Shown piece by piece: positions 1 through 9,598 of a DNA stretch of 64,000 bases. The stretch is from Sinomicrobium sp. (lineage in GTDB: Bacteria; Bacteroidota; Bacteroidia; Flavobacteriales; Flavobacteriaceae), in contig JAJUFH010000002.1 of NCBI GenBank assembly GCA_029266035.1, positions 1 through 64,000 on the forward strand, given 5' to 3'. The translations under genes were made by a program, and so were the position numbers. Below the pieces are notes generated by a model that saw only the letters and a list, made by a program, of their open reading frames with translations, was not told the DNA's origin and searched no databases. The stretch's first letter is position 1; each line of letters starts with the position of its first letter.

Positions 1-17
1 CATCAACAAAATCTTTC

Positions 18-195
18 CTTCATTTTGTCTTGACACAAAACGAAGCAAAAAGTCAAGAAGCCTTTAAGGAAATTTCCCCGGCCTACCGGGAAACCAGCTG
101 AATTCCCGCTTCATGCTCTTTTCGCTACCGCGAACGCAATTTCGCGGGAATTCAGCTTATTTCTGAAAAGGCTTCGAACTTAGGAAATATCGAAC
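18..195. repeat. Dispersed structured intergenic repeat, copy 1
   Basis: Aligns with 20243-20405 (shared CATTTTGTCTTGAYACAAAACGAA...TCAAGAAGCC..TAAGGAAATTT..CCGG....CCGG..AAACCAGCTGAATTCCC...CAGCTTATTTCTGAAAAG.CTTC). Internal inverted repeats: 28-34/52-58, 57-65/167-175, 77-81/86-90, 96-109/144-157. Confidence 0.85.
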
Positions 196-263
196 TGTGA
201 TTCGTGCAAAGCAAAAAAACAAAAATGCAGAAACACGAAAAAACATAAACAACTAGTCAACTA

Positions 264-327
264 CCTCCATGTCTCCGCATCACCAAGTCTCCGCATCTCC
301 AAGTCTCCTCATCTCCATGTCTCCAAA
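264..327. repeat. Octamer tandem array (TCTCCNNN)x8
   Basis: CCTCCATG TCTCCGCA TCACCAAG TCTCCGCA TCTCCAAG TCTCCTCA TCTCCATG TCTCCAAA read directly. Confidence 0.85.
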
Positions 328-334
328 ACCTTCC

Positions 335-1498
335 TTATTTGCTCGCAAAGAGTTTTACGTCGCTTTCACTCACTTCTTTTCCACCGAGTATCATCAGTCG
401 TTCTACTACATTGCGCAGTTCTCTGATGTTTCCGGTCCAATCGTATTCCTGCAACAACTTTACAGCGGATGCACTAAATTTTTTTGCTCCCATACCCTGT
501 TCTTTGGCCACTTTCTCACTGAAGTGTGCTACCAACTGTGGTATATCTTCTCGGCGATCGTTTAGTGCGGGAACGTGAATGAGTATTACTGCGAGTCGGT
601 GGTAGAGGTCTTCTCTAAATTTTCCCTTTTCTATCTCCTCTTTCAGGTTTTTATTGGTCGCTGCAATTACGCGTACATCTACTTTAATATCTTTATCGCT
701 CCCCACTCGTGAGATCTTGTTTTCCTGTAGTGCGCGCAACACCTTAGCTTGGGCAGAGAGGCTCATATCGCCAATTTCGTCTAAGAAAATAGTTCCTTTA
801 TCTGCGGCCTCAAACTTCCCAGCGCGATCTTTTACTGCCGAGGTAAACGCTCCTTTTACATGACCAAAGAGTTCGCTTTCTATGAGTTCTGAAGGAATCG
901 CGGCGCAATTGACTTCTACCAAAGGAGCCTTGTTCCTATCGCTTTTTTCGTGCAACCAATGGGCTACCAATTCTTTTCCCGTACCGTTGGAACCGGTAAT
1001 CAACACTCGGGCATCGGTAGGGGCTACCTTGTCGATCATCTCCTTAATCTGTGTTATAGCCTCACTATCCCCTATCATTTCGTAATTCTTGCCAACTTTC
1101 TTTTTAAGGCGTTTATTTTCTCGCACCAGCTCTTTCTTATCCAGGGCATTTCGCACCGTATTGAGCAAGCGGTTGAGATCGGGCGGTTTTGAAATATAGT
1201 CGTATGCCCCGAGCCTCATCGTGTGCACTGCGGTGTCTAGATCGCCGTGTCCGGAAATCATCACAAATGGGATATCCGGTTTTTCCTTAGCGGCAGCTTC
1301 CAGCACTTCTACCCCATCCATCTTTGGCATTTTTATGTCGCAAAGTACCAGATCGTAATCGTTATTGCGAATTTTATCCATTGCGGACGAGCCGTCTTCT
1401 GCTTCATCTACTTGGTAGTCCTTGCTCTCTTCGGCCAATATTTTGACCAGTACTCTTCTAATGGCAACTTCATCTTCTACAACTAAAATTGAGGGCAT
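335..1498 (-). CDS. Sigma-54-dependent response regulator (receiver + AAA+ domain, no C-terminal Fis HTH)
   Basis: Receiver domain (ILVVEDE...LCDIKMPKMDG), Walker A GSNGTGKE, ELFGHVKGAFTSA, FLDEIGDM; ends shortly after the AAA+ lid (NIRELRNVVERL...). Confidence 0.9.
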   Translation of the reverse strand: MPSILVVEDEVAIRRVLVKILAEESKDYQVDEAEDGSSAMDKIRNNDYDLVLCDIKMPKMDGVEVLEAAAKEKPDIPFVMISGHGDLDTAVHTMRLGAYDYISKPPDLNRLLNTVRNALDKKELVRENKRLKKKVGKNYEMIGDSEAITQIKEMIDKVAPTDARVLITGSNGTGKELVAHWLHEKSDRNKAPLVEVNCAAIPSELIESELFGHVKGAFTSAVKDRAGKFEAADKGTIFLDEIGDMSLSAQAKVLRALQENKISRVGSDKDIKVDVRVIAATNKNLKEEIEKGKFREDLYHRLAVILIHVPALNDRREDIPQLVAHFSEKVAKEQGMGAKKFSASAVKLLQEYDWTGNIRELRNVVERLMILGGKEVSESDVKLFASK

Positions 1499-1554
1499 GA
1501 TATCTCTTGTTTACAATTAAATTTATCTGTGGTTAGCACTTCGCTATCAAGTAT

Positions 1555-2895
1555 CTAATTATACTTAAGCCATCGGTACAACTCTTTATAACTCGGTTTT
1601 TTGCCGTACATGAGTATACCTACCCGGTATATTCGCGCTGCGATCCAAACGATAAACAGGAAGGTAGTCACTAGTAAGACCACCGAGGTGATAAACTGCC
1701 ACAGCGGCACCCCTCCTTCACCTATACCTCCCGGAAGCCTCATCAGCATCACTATGGGCGAGGTGAGAGGAAAGAGCGAAAAGCCCACGGCTATCGGGCC
1801 GTGTGGGTTGTTAAAAACCGAAAAGAAGCCTACGTATACGGCTAGCATCAGGGGCATGATAACGGGAAACATAAATTGCTGTGTATCGGTTTCATTATCT
1901 ACTGCTGCTCCTATAGCTGCATAAATAGAGCTGTATATCAAATAGCCTAATATAAAGTATATAACAAAAGAAAACAACAGCCACCCCCAGGAGATTTTCA
2001 TCAGCTCTACTATATAAGGCGTGAGGTTTTCTCCTACGCCTTCCGACATTCCGTTCACGGCTTGGGTGGCCTCGGGCGACATGGCTTGCGATCCTAACTG
2101 ATCGGCACTGATACCCAATACTCCGGCCAGAATTACTCCCAACACTCCGGCCAACACAATCCAAATGAGAAACTGTGTAATTCCCGCCAAAGAGGTACCT
2201 ATAATTTTACCCAACATCAATTGAAAGGGTTTTACCGATGAGATAATAACTTCTATAATACGGCTGGTCTTTTCTTCGATAACACTTCGCATTACAAAGG
2301 CTCCGTAAATAATGATAAACATCATAATGAGATAACCGAAGCCTCCGCCAATAACGGCTTTCATCTCATTGATACCTCGTAATTTCTTTTCCCCGGTAAA
2401 ATTTTCCACATTGATCTGATAGCCTCTTTCAAGGTCTTTCATCACCTGATCTGACACCCCAAAATCGCGCAGTTTTGCCGCTCTGATATTGCGCTGTATG
2501 ACATTTTCCATACCCGACAACACTCCCATTCCGGGCGATTCTCGACAGAAAAACTCAATATTTTTGGCCACCTGTTCTATATCCGATTTTTGAGGAATAT
2601 ACAACAAGCCGTAATAGTTCTTGTGCTGGGCCGAATCTTTGGCCGCTTCTAGCGGCATCCCTTCAAAAGACACATAAGAGAGGGTCGAAGTATTTTGAAA
2701 ACTTCCTTCAAAAAACTGTCCTTCATCGAGTACGGCTATCACTTTGGCTTCGTCGTTGTTGGCACTGGTGAGAAAAAACACCAAAGCGACCATACCTACT
2801 ACAAGAAGAGGGCTCAGTATAGTCATCACAATAAAAGACCGGTTGCGCACCTTTGCGATGTATTCTCTTTTTATAATCAGTGGCAGCTTGTTCAT
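1555..2895 (-). CDS. ABC transporter permease (NatB/ABC-2 type)
   Basis: N-terminal MNKLPLIIKREYIAKVRNRSF, multiple TM segments, VIEEKTSRIIEVIISSVKPFQLMLGKI motif; overlaps the downstream end of the ATPase gene. Confidence 0.88.
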   Translation of the reverse strand: MNKLPLIIKREYIAKVRNRSFIVMTILSPLLVVGMVALVFFLTSANNDEAKVIAVLDEGQFFEGSFQNTSTLSYVSFEGMPLEAAKDSAQHKNYYGLLYIPQKSDIEQVAKNIEFFCRESPGMGVLSGMENVIQRNIRAAKLRDFGVSDQVMKDLERGYQINVENFTGEKKLRGINEMKAVIGGGFGYLIMMFIIIYGAFVMRSVIEEKTSRIIEVIISSVKPFQLMLGKIIGTSLAGITQFLIWIVLAGVLGVILAGVLGISADQLGSQAMSPEATQAVNGMSEGVGENLTPYIVELMKISWGWLLFSFVIYFILGYLIYSSIYAAIGAAVDNETDTQQFMFPVIMPLMLAVYVGFFSVFNNPHGPIAVGFSLFPLTSPIVMLMRLPGGIGEGGVPLWQFITSVVLLVTTFLFIVWIAARIYRVGILMYGKKPSYKELYRWLKYN

Positions 2896-3824
2896 AAATC
2901 ACTGTCTTTTACGGTTTGAATAAAAATGTCGTTTACTGTAGGGATTACTTCTACAAAATGAGTTACATTACCCCGATTGACAAGATAGGCCAACAAATCG
3001 TTGGGGGTCCCGTTTTCATCTAGATGTATTTTTAGTTTGAGTTCATCGGAAAGGGACTTAAAGCTGGCGTCGGATACTTGAAATTTCTGTTCAATCTCAG
3101 ATCGGATTACTACTTGATCGGAAACGTCGAGCCCCACTTCAAAAGTATTACTCCTATACTGTTTTTTAATATCTACAAGCTTGCCTTCGAGTAGTTTTTT
3201 CGACTTGTTGATCAGGGCTATATCATCGCAAAGCTCTTCTACCGACTCCATACGGTGGGTAGAGAAAATTACCGTTGCTCCCTGATCTCTCAAGTGGAGA
3301 ATCTCGTCTTTTATAAGATTGGCATTGATAGGGTCGAAACCGCTAAAAGGTTCGTCGAAAATCAGTAAGGAAGGTCGGTGAAGCACGGTGACCACAAATT
3401 GTATTTTTTGAGCCATCCCTTTGGAGAGTTCCTGTATTTTTTTATTCCACCAATCTCCTATCTCCAACCTATCAAACCAATACTTGAGTCTTTCTTTTGC
3501 CTCTGCAGACGACAAGCCTTTTAAGCGAGCGAGGTAGAGTGCCTGCTCTCCTACCTTCATGCTTTTGTACAGTCCGCGTTCTTCGGGTAGATAACCGATA
3601 TTGGCTATATGTTCCGGGTTTAACGGTGTGCCATCGAAGAGCACTGCGCCCTGATCGGGATAAGTAATTTGGTTAACAATACGGATCAGACTGGTTTTTC
3701 CCGCCCCATTGGGTCCCAACAATCCAAAAATACTGCCTTTCGGAACTTGTAGTGACACCTTGTCCAAAGCAGTATACGATCCGTACTTTTTGGAAACCTC
3801 GTTCACTTCCAGCAAGTTATTCAT
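2892..3824 (-). CDS. ABC transporter ATP-binding protein (NatA-like)
   Basis: GPNGAGKTS Walker A, LSKGMAQKIQ signature, LLIFDEPFSGFDP Walker B. Confidence 0.92.
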   Translation of the reverse strand: MNNLLEVNEVSKKYGSYTALDKVSLQVPKGSIFGLLGPNGAGKTSLIRIVNQITYPDQGAVLFDGTPLNPEHIANIGYLPEERGLYKSMKVGEQALYLARLKGLSSAEAKERLKYWFDRLEIGDWWNKKIQELSKGMAQKIQFVVTVLHRPSLLIFDEPFSGFDPINANLIKDEILHLRDQGATVIFSTHRMESVEELCDDIALINKSKKLLEGKLVDIKKQYRSNTFEVGLDVSDQVVIRSEIEQKFQVSDASFKSLSDELKLKIHLDENGTPNDLLAYLVNRGNVTHFVEVIPTVNDIFIQTVKDSDL

Positions 3825-4078
3825 AAGTTATAATCAGTTTTCATCCGACAAAATCACAGGCAACTAACAGGCATCCCAACAATATGGATTGCTATTCAGC
3901 TCCTGTATTAGCAATCTTCAAAGATATTGAAATCGCTATTAACGCCGGGAAAATTGAGGTATTTATTTATACATCGACTCCTAATTAGTGCGACAAAAAC
4001 AGCCATTACGCACAAAAAAACAGACATCATTCCCTTAAAAAACAATAATTTAATACCGAAAAAAAGATGAATATAGTG

Positions 4079-4086
4079 TATATTTG
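4079..4086 (+). promoter_or_regulatory. -7 promoter element TATATTTG for typA
   Basis: Exact match to the Bacteroidetes TAnnTTTG -7 motif, about 65 nt upstream of the typA ATG. Confidence 0.55.
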
Positions 4087-4149
4087 CGCCCTTGTTTTTC
4101 CCTGAAGGAAAAAGCAGGGTAGTACGAACAGAAAAATCGAGTCAAAAGA

Positions 4150-5949
4150 ATGACAGATATCAGAAACATTGCCATTATTGCCCACGTAGACCACGGAAAA
4201 ACAACGATGGTAGACAAGATCATGTATCACTGCCAATTGTTCCGCGAGAACGAAAATACGGGAGACCTTATCCTCGACAACAACGACATTGAACGCGAGC
4301 GGGGGATTACCATCACGTCGAAGAATGTGGCGGTAAACTACAAAGGTACCAAGATCAATATTATAGACACTCCCGGACACGCCGATTTTGGAGGAGAGGT
4401 AGAACGGGTTCTGAATATGGCCGACGGGGTATTGTTGCTGGTCGACGCTTTTGAAGGCCCCATGCCACAAACTCGTTTTGTATTGCAGAAGGCTATCGAT
4501 CTCGGACTTAAACCCTGTGTAGTAATCAACAAAGTAGACAAGGAAAACTGTACTCCCGAAGAGGTTCACGAAAAGGTATTCGACCTTATGTTTGAACTCG
4601 GTGCAGAAGAGTGGCAGTTGGACTTCCCCACCGTATACGGCTCTGCCAAGAACAACTGGATGTCTGAAGACTGGAAAAAGCAAACTGAAAATATCGAGCC
4701 CTTACTCGATATGGTACTGGAACATATTCCGGCTCCTAAAGTTTCTGAAGGAACGCCTCAAATGCTCATCACCTCATTAGACTTCTCCAGCTTTACCGGG
4801 CGTATTGCTATAGGAAGACTACAGCGAGGTACACTTACCGAAGGGATGTCTGTATCGTTGGTAAAACGCGACGGCAGCATACTGAAATCACGCATCAAGG
4901 AACTGCACACCTTTGAAGGACTGGGCAGAAAAAAGATAAGCGAAGTAAAAGCCGGGGATATATGTGCTGTAGTAGGACTAGACGGTTTTGAGATCGGAGA
5001 TACCATTGCCGATGCAGAAAACCCGGAAGCACTTAAATCGATCGCCATAGACGAGCCTACTATGAGTATGCTCTTCACTATAAACGACTCACCTTTTTTT
5101 GGTAAGGAAGGTAAATTTGTAACTTCTCGTCACATCAAGGAAAGATTGGAAAAAGAGCTGGAAAAAAACTTGGCTCTTCGTGTGGAAGAAACCGATAGCG
5201 CTGATAAATTTATGGTTTTCGGACGCGGTGTACTTCACCTTTCCGTACTTATAGAAACCATGAGACGCGAAGGTTATGAGCTGCAAATCGGTCAGCCACA
5301 AGTAATCATCAAGGAGATAGACGGTGTAAAATGCGAACCCGTTGAAGAGCTCACCATAGACCTCCCGGAAAACTTATCCGGAAAGGCTGTAGAATTTGTG
5401 AGCCTTCGCAAAGGAGATATGCTGAGCATGGAACCTCGCGGGGATCGTATGATCTGCGTATTCCACATCCCATCGAGAGGGATTATCGGACTCCGAAACC
5501 AGTTGCTCACCGCTACTGCAGGAGAGGCTATTATGTCGCACCGCTTCTTGGAATACCAACCCTACAAAGGGGAGATTCCAGGAAGAAGCAACGGTTCGCT
5601 GATCTCTATGGAAAACGGAAAAGCGATTCCTTACTCTATTGACAAACTACAAGAGAGAGGTAAGTTTTTTGTAGACCCGAACGAAGATATATACGAAGGT
5701 CAGGTAATCGGTGAAAACTCGAGAGGTGACGATATGACTGTCAATGTCACCAAGACCAAAAAATTGTCTAACGTGCGCTCTTCAGGAGCCGATGAGAAGG
5801 CCAAGATAGTTCCGGCTATCAAGTTCTCTCTCGAAGAGGCTTTGGAGTACATACAAAAAGACGAATACGTCGAAGTAACTCCGATAAGTCTTCGACTTCG
5901 GAAAATATTTCTCACTGAAAACGACCGGAAACGCAATAAGATTGCATAA
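4150..5949 (+). CDS. typA: Translational GTPase TypA/BipA
   Basis: [41 protein letters not shown]; full-length 599 aa. Confidence 0.97.
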   Translation: MTDIRNIAIIAHVDHGKTTMVDKIMYHCQLFRENENTGDLILDNNDIERERGITITSKNVAVNYKGTKINIIDTPGHADFGGEVERVLNMADGVLLLVDAFEGPMPQTRFVLQKAIDLGLKPCVVINKVDKENCTPEEVHEKVFDLMFELGAEEWQLDFPTVYGSAKNNWMSEDWKKQTENIEPLLDMVLEHIPAPKVSEGTPQMLITSLDFSSFTGRIAIGRLQRGTLTEGMSVSLVKRDGSILKSRIKELHTFEGLGRKKISEVKAGDICAVVGLDGFEIGDTIADAENPEALKSIAIDEPTMSMLFTINDSPFFGKEGKFVTSRHIKERLEKELEKNLALRVEETDSADKFMVFGRGVLHLSVLIETMRREGYELQIGQPQVIIKEIDGVKCEPVEELTIDLPENLSGKAVEFVSLRKGDMLSMEPRGDRMICVFHIPSRGIIGLRNQLLTATAGEAIMSHRFLEYQPYKGEIPGRSNGSLISMENGKAIPYSIDKLQERGKFFVDPNEDIYEGQVIGENSRGDDMTVNVTKTKKLSNVRSSGADEKAKIVPAIKFSLEEALEYIQKDEYVEVTPISLRLRKIFLTENDRKRNKIA

Positions 5950-5955
5950 TAATAG

Positions 5956-5994
5956 TATAAAAAAAAGCTACTTCAAAAGGGTAGCTTTTTTTAT
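5956..5994. terminator. Bidirectional intrinsic terminator between typA and the epimerase gene
   Basis: TATAAAAAAAAGCTAC ttcaaaagg GTAGCTTTTTTTATA hairpin with A and T tracts. Confidence 0.85.
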
Positions 5995-5999
5995 ACCTT

Positions 6000-6917
6000 T
6001 TATTTTTCTTCATCACACAACGCATCTAGCGCCTGGTCGAGGGTAGTGTACTGAAAAGAAAAGCCCATATCGGTTACTTTACGAGAGCTCACTCTCTGAC
6101 TGCTCAACAGCAGATATGCCATTTTGCCCAACGACCAGTAGAGCAGAAAAGAGGGCAGCTTAGGCATCAGTAAGGGCTTTTTCAATTTTGCAGCTATTTT
6201 TTTGGTCAGCACCGTATTGGTCACCGGCTCTGGTGCTACTCCGTTGAACACTCCGGGAAGATTGCGATTTACGACAAAGAGAAAAAGCTGAGCCAAATCG
6301 GAAATGTGTATCCACGACTGCCACTGTGTACCACGGCCAAGTGGGGCTCCTAACCAGTATTTTATAGGGCGGCTCATACGAGGCAGTGCTCCTCCTCTAC
6401 TTGAAAGCACCAATCCTATTCGTATTTTTGCCACCTTAATACCGAGTCTCTCTATCGAATCGGCAGCGGCTTCCCATTGTTGTACTACTCTTCCGGGCAA
6501 GCTGGGATCTGTATTTTTTTCGGTCTCCTCATAATAATGCCCCAAAGAATCCGGATAGACACCTATAGCCGAAGCTGTCAGCAGTATGCGCACCTTGTGT
6601 TTCTCTTCGTAGGCCAATGCACGGTGTAGCAACTGCAATGCTTTCACTCTGCTGTCTACAATCTCTTTTTTTGCGGTGGATGTCCACCGCTGTGCTATTG
6701 GTTCTCCTGCAAGATTGACAATAGCCTCTACTCCTTCAAAACACTCTCGGTCTATTTCTCCCGATTTCGGATTCCAGTAAAATCCTTTGACGGATTCAGT
6801 TTCTTTTATTTTAGAACGGTTTGTGGTGAGATAATGCACTTCTACACCCTGTGTTTTACAAAGGGCAATAATTTCACTCCCTACCAATCCTGTAGCTCCT
6901 GTAATTAAAATACGCAT
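6000..6917 (-). CDS. TIGR01777-type NAD-dependent epimerase/dehydratase (SDR)
   Basis: MRILITGATGLVGSEI; GFYWNPKSGEID; GRGTQWQSWIHISDLA motif. Confidence 0.9.
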   Translation of the reverse strand: MRILITGATGLVGSEIIALCKTQGVEVHYLTTNRSKIKETESVKGFYWNPKSGEIDRECFEGVEAIVNLAGEPIAQRWTSTAKKEIVDSRVKALQLLHRALAYEEKHKVRILLTASAIGVYPDSLGHYYEETEKNTDPSLPGRVVQQWEAAADSIERLGIKVAKIRIGLVLSSRGGALPRMSRPIKYWLGAPLGRGTQWQSWIHISDLAQLFLFVVNRNLPGVFNGVAPEPVTNTVLTKKIAAKLKKPLLMPKLPSFLLYWSLGKMAYLLLSSQRVSSRKVTDMGFSFQYTTLDQALDALCDEEK

Positions 6918-6970
6918 ACTTCATTATGTTATATTGGGAAGCCATTTACATTCAACTCTGGCTACGACTC

Positions 6971-7387
6971 TTAATCTACAAAGCTGTGAATAGCCAGTGC
7001 ATATCCCTGCATTCCAAAGCCTAGAATCACTCCCCTTGCATGAGCAGACAGATACGACTGATGCCGGAAAGCTTCTCTTCCGAAAGTATTGGATATATGC
7101 ACCTCTATCACTGGAGTAGTAATCCCTTTTACAGCATCGCCAATTCCCACTGAAGTGTGTGTATAAGCTCCTGCATTAAGGATAATACCGTCGTAAGAGA
7201 AGCCGGTTTCGTGGAGTTTATCGATAATTTCGCCCTCGATATTGGACTGATAGTAATCTAAGTGGACATCTGGAAAACGTCTTTGCAATTGCCCTAAATA
7301 CTCTTCAAAAGTTTCAGACCCGTATATTTCCGGTTCGCGTTTTCCGAGAAGATTCAAATTGGGGCCGTTGATAATAATAAGTTTCAT
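6971..7387 (-). CDS. aroQ: Type II 3-dehydroquinate dehydratase
   Basis: IINGPNLNLLGKREPEIYG, NAGAYTHTS, EVHISN motifs. Confidence 0.96.
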   Translation of the reverse strand: MKLIIINGPNLNLLGKREPEIYGSETFEEYLGQLQRRFPDVHLDYYQSNIEGEIIDKLHETGFSYDGIILNAGAYTHTSVGIGDAVKGITTPVIEVHISNTFGREAFRHQSYLSAHARGVILGFGMQGYALAIHSFVD

Positions 7388-7429
7388 TTGTAGTTGTTAG
7401 TTCGTAGTTGTTAGTTTGTGGTTTATAGT
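7388..7429. repeat. Heptad repeat array directly upstream of aroQ start
   Basis: TTGTAGT TGTTAGT TCGTAGT TGTTAGT TTGTGGT TTATAGT (+ strand). Confidence 0.7.
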
Positions 7430-7509
7430 TCTTCTAACACCTCAATACTAACATTTTTTGTAAAAATATCCAATTTCAACTGTATAAAAAAGGAAAAACA
7501 CACAAATAC

Positions 7510-7546
7510 AAAACCCCGGTAGCACCTGTGGGCTGTCCGGGGTTTT
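7510..7546 (-). terminator. Intrinsic terminator after proA
   Basis: AAAACCCCGG ... CCGGGGTTTT hairpin with T-tract on the minus strand. Confidence 0.8.
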
Positions 7547-7569
7547 GCCGTTATTTATAAGGCGTGTTA

Positions 7570-8772
7570 TCAGGCTCTTACCTGTCCGTTACCGTATACG
7601 TAATACTTGTTGGTGACTAACTGCTCTAGTCCAAGGGGACCGCGGTGGTGGAGTTTGTCTGTACTTATCGCAAGTTCAGCTCCTACTCCCATCTGTCCGC
7701 CATCGGTAAACCTTGTCGAGGCATTCTGATATACGGCAGCGCTATCTACCTGTTCCATAAAACTTCGCGCAGTATCGCTATCTCTGGTAATCACGGAGGC
7801 CGAATGCCCACCGGAATAGGTATTGATTCTCTCAATAGCATCGTCTATCCCATCTGTAGCGGCGATAACGGCTTTTAATGCCAGGAATTCTTCATACCAA
7901 ACCGATTCATCTTCAATAAGTTCGGCTTCGGGAAGTAGCGATTGAAGCTCTCTATCTGTAAGTAGCTCTACTTTGTGCTCTCTGAGTACTGATGCGAGTT
8001 GTTTTACTTTATCTTCAAAGCCGGGCAGCTGTCGGTCGACCAATATTTTGTCGAGCGCATTACAGGCCGATATCTTATCGGTTTTGGCATTTACAATGAC
8101 ATCGAGGGCGCAATCCCAGTCTCCTTCCTTGTGTACGTACAAAAAGTTATTTCCTCTTCCGCTAATCAGCACTGCACATTCGGCATTGTCTTTTACAAAG
8201 CGTATCAATCGTTCTCCTCCACGAGGCACTACCAGATCTAGCTTTTCGGTTGGATGTTTAAGGAATTCCTGTGTTTCCTCGCGGTTCATCTGCAGCAACT
8301 TTATCCAGTTTTCGGGTTCTAGGCCGTTTTCCTCCAAGGCTTTATGCCAGCACTTTTCCAATTTTTCATTGCTAAACCGGGCTTCTTTTCCACCTTTGAG
8401 CAGTATTTTATTGTTGGCCTTAAACGCCAGCACTGCTGCTTCTATGGTGACATCTGGGCGCGACTCATAGATAATCATAATGGTTCCGAAGGGAGCGGTC
8501 CGGTTTTCTATACGCAATCCGTTGTCGAGTTCGCGTGACGATTTCAGCTTGCCTACCGGATCTTGTTGCTCTCGCACCTCTCTTACGGCTTGTATCATGC
8601 CGTCTATCTTTGACTTATTGACTACTAGGCGATCGTACATGGCCTTGTCGTCACTGTTAAAGGCATCGAGGTCATTCTTATTGGCTTCAATTATAGTATT
8701 CCGCTCCTCGTCGAGTATGCGTTCCATAGATTGAAGCACTTTATTTTTAATATCTTCTGATAAAAGTTTCAT
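7570..8772 (-). CDS. proA: Glutamate-5-semialdehyde dehydrogenase
   Basis: IMIIYESRPDVTIEAAVLAFKANNKILLKGGKEA; HHRGPLGLEQLVTNKY. Confidence 0.96.
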   Translation of the reverse strand: MKLLSEDIKNKVLQSMERILDEERNTIIEANKNDLDAFNSDDKAMYDRLVVNKSKIDGMIQAVREVREQQDPVGKLKSSRELDNGLRIENRTAPFGTIMIIYESRPDVTIEAAVLAFKANNKILLKGGKEARFSNEKLEKCWHKALEENGLEPENWIKLLQMNREETQEFLKHPTEKLDLVVPRGGERLIRFVKDNAECAVLISGRGNNFLYVHKEGDWDCALDVIVNAKTDKISACNALDKILVDRQLPGFEDKVKQLASVLREHKVELLTDRELQSLLPEAELIEDESVWYEEFLALKAVIAATDGIDDAIERINTYSGGHSASVITRDSDTARSFMEQVDSAAVYQNASTRFTDGGQMGVGAELAISTDKLHHRGPLGLEQLVTNKYYVYGNGQVRA

Positions 8773-8811
8773 TGTAGTTTTATTAGTTTTTTAGTTCGTA
8801 GTTCGTAGTGC
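8773..8811. repeat. Degenerate heptad array (TAGTTNN) directly upstream of proA start
   Basis: tgtagttttattagttttttagttcgtagttcgtagtgc. Confidence 0.55.
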
Positions 8812-8827
8812 TTTGAAAAGCACCCGC

Positions 8828-9598
8828 TTATTCTACGATTCGGGTTCCCACATTTTTCCCTGCCACGATATCGAGTATTACTCTATCTTTTTTACCGTTG
8901 GCTATATAGGTAGGGATATTTTTGGCTGCTGTACTTTTGGCAATTTTCAGTTTGGAAGCCATGCCTCCCCTTCCGGAGGTTTCCCCTTTATCGGTTTCCT
9001 CGATATACTGTTCTACACGCTGATTTACCTTTACTTCCGAAAGGAGTTCAGAATCGTCATTATCCGGATGCCCGGTATAGAAGCCGTCTATATCGGTAAG
9101 GATAATCAGCATATCGGCATGGATGAGTTCGGCTATAAGGCTAGCCAACTCATCGTTGTCTGAAAACATAGAATGTGTTACTGAGGTGGCATCGTCTTCA
9201 TTGGCTACGGGTATCACTCCTTCAGAGAGCAAGCCCTCATAACAATTGATCATGTTCTCGCGGTGTTCTCCTGGTTTAAAATCGCGTTTAGTAGCCAGTA
9301 CTTGGGCGCAACGCATTCCGTAATCGTGAAACATGGAGTAGTAATACCTCATCAGTCGAGGCTGCCCTATGGCGGAGTACACCTGTCTTCTTATCGATTT
9401 GTTTTTAATTTCACTATCTCCCAGTATTTCCCGACCAGCGTTGGCCGACCCAGAACTTACCAAAACTGTCAGTACGTCGTTTTCATACAATTCGGCAATC
9501 TGATCAACCAATTTTTTCAGTATAGGTTGTACAATGCGATTGTCTTTATTGATCATTACATTGGTTCCAACCTTTACCACTATTCGTTTCTTAGACAT
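8828..9598 (-). CDS. proB: Glutamate 5-kinase (no PUA domain)
   Basis: KRIVVKVGTNVM, VSSGSANAGREILG, DIDGFYTGHP, GGMASKLKIAKS; start set at MSKKR. Confidence 0.93.
   Translation of the reverse strand: MSKKRIVVKVGTNVMINKDNRIVQPILKKLVDQIAELYENDVLTVLVSSGSANAGREILGDSEIKNKSIRRQVYSAIGQPRLMRYYYSMFHDYGMRCAQVLATKRDFKPGEHRENMINCYEGLLSEGVIPVANEDDATSVTHSMFSDNDELASLIAELIHADMLIILTDIDGFYTGHPDNDDSELLSEVKVNQRVEQYIEETDKGETSGRGGMASKLKIAKSTAAKNIPTYIANGKKDRVILDIVAGKNVGTRIVE

Noticed and set aside
269-565. 98-aa + strand ORF containing the TCTCC octamer array
   Set aside because: Starts in a low-complexity repeat and runs antisense into the response regulator gene.
4027-4683. 218-aa minus strand ORF overlapping typA
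   Set aside because: Antisense to a clearly conserved GTPase gene; no recognisable domain.
7510-7546. Hairpin between proA and aroQ considered as a second attenuator
   Set aside because: It sits just downstream of the proA stop with no leader ORF or competing pairing seen; best read as the proA terminator.
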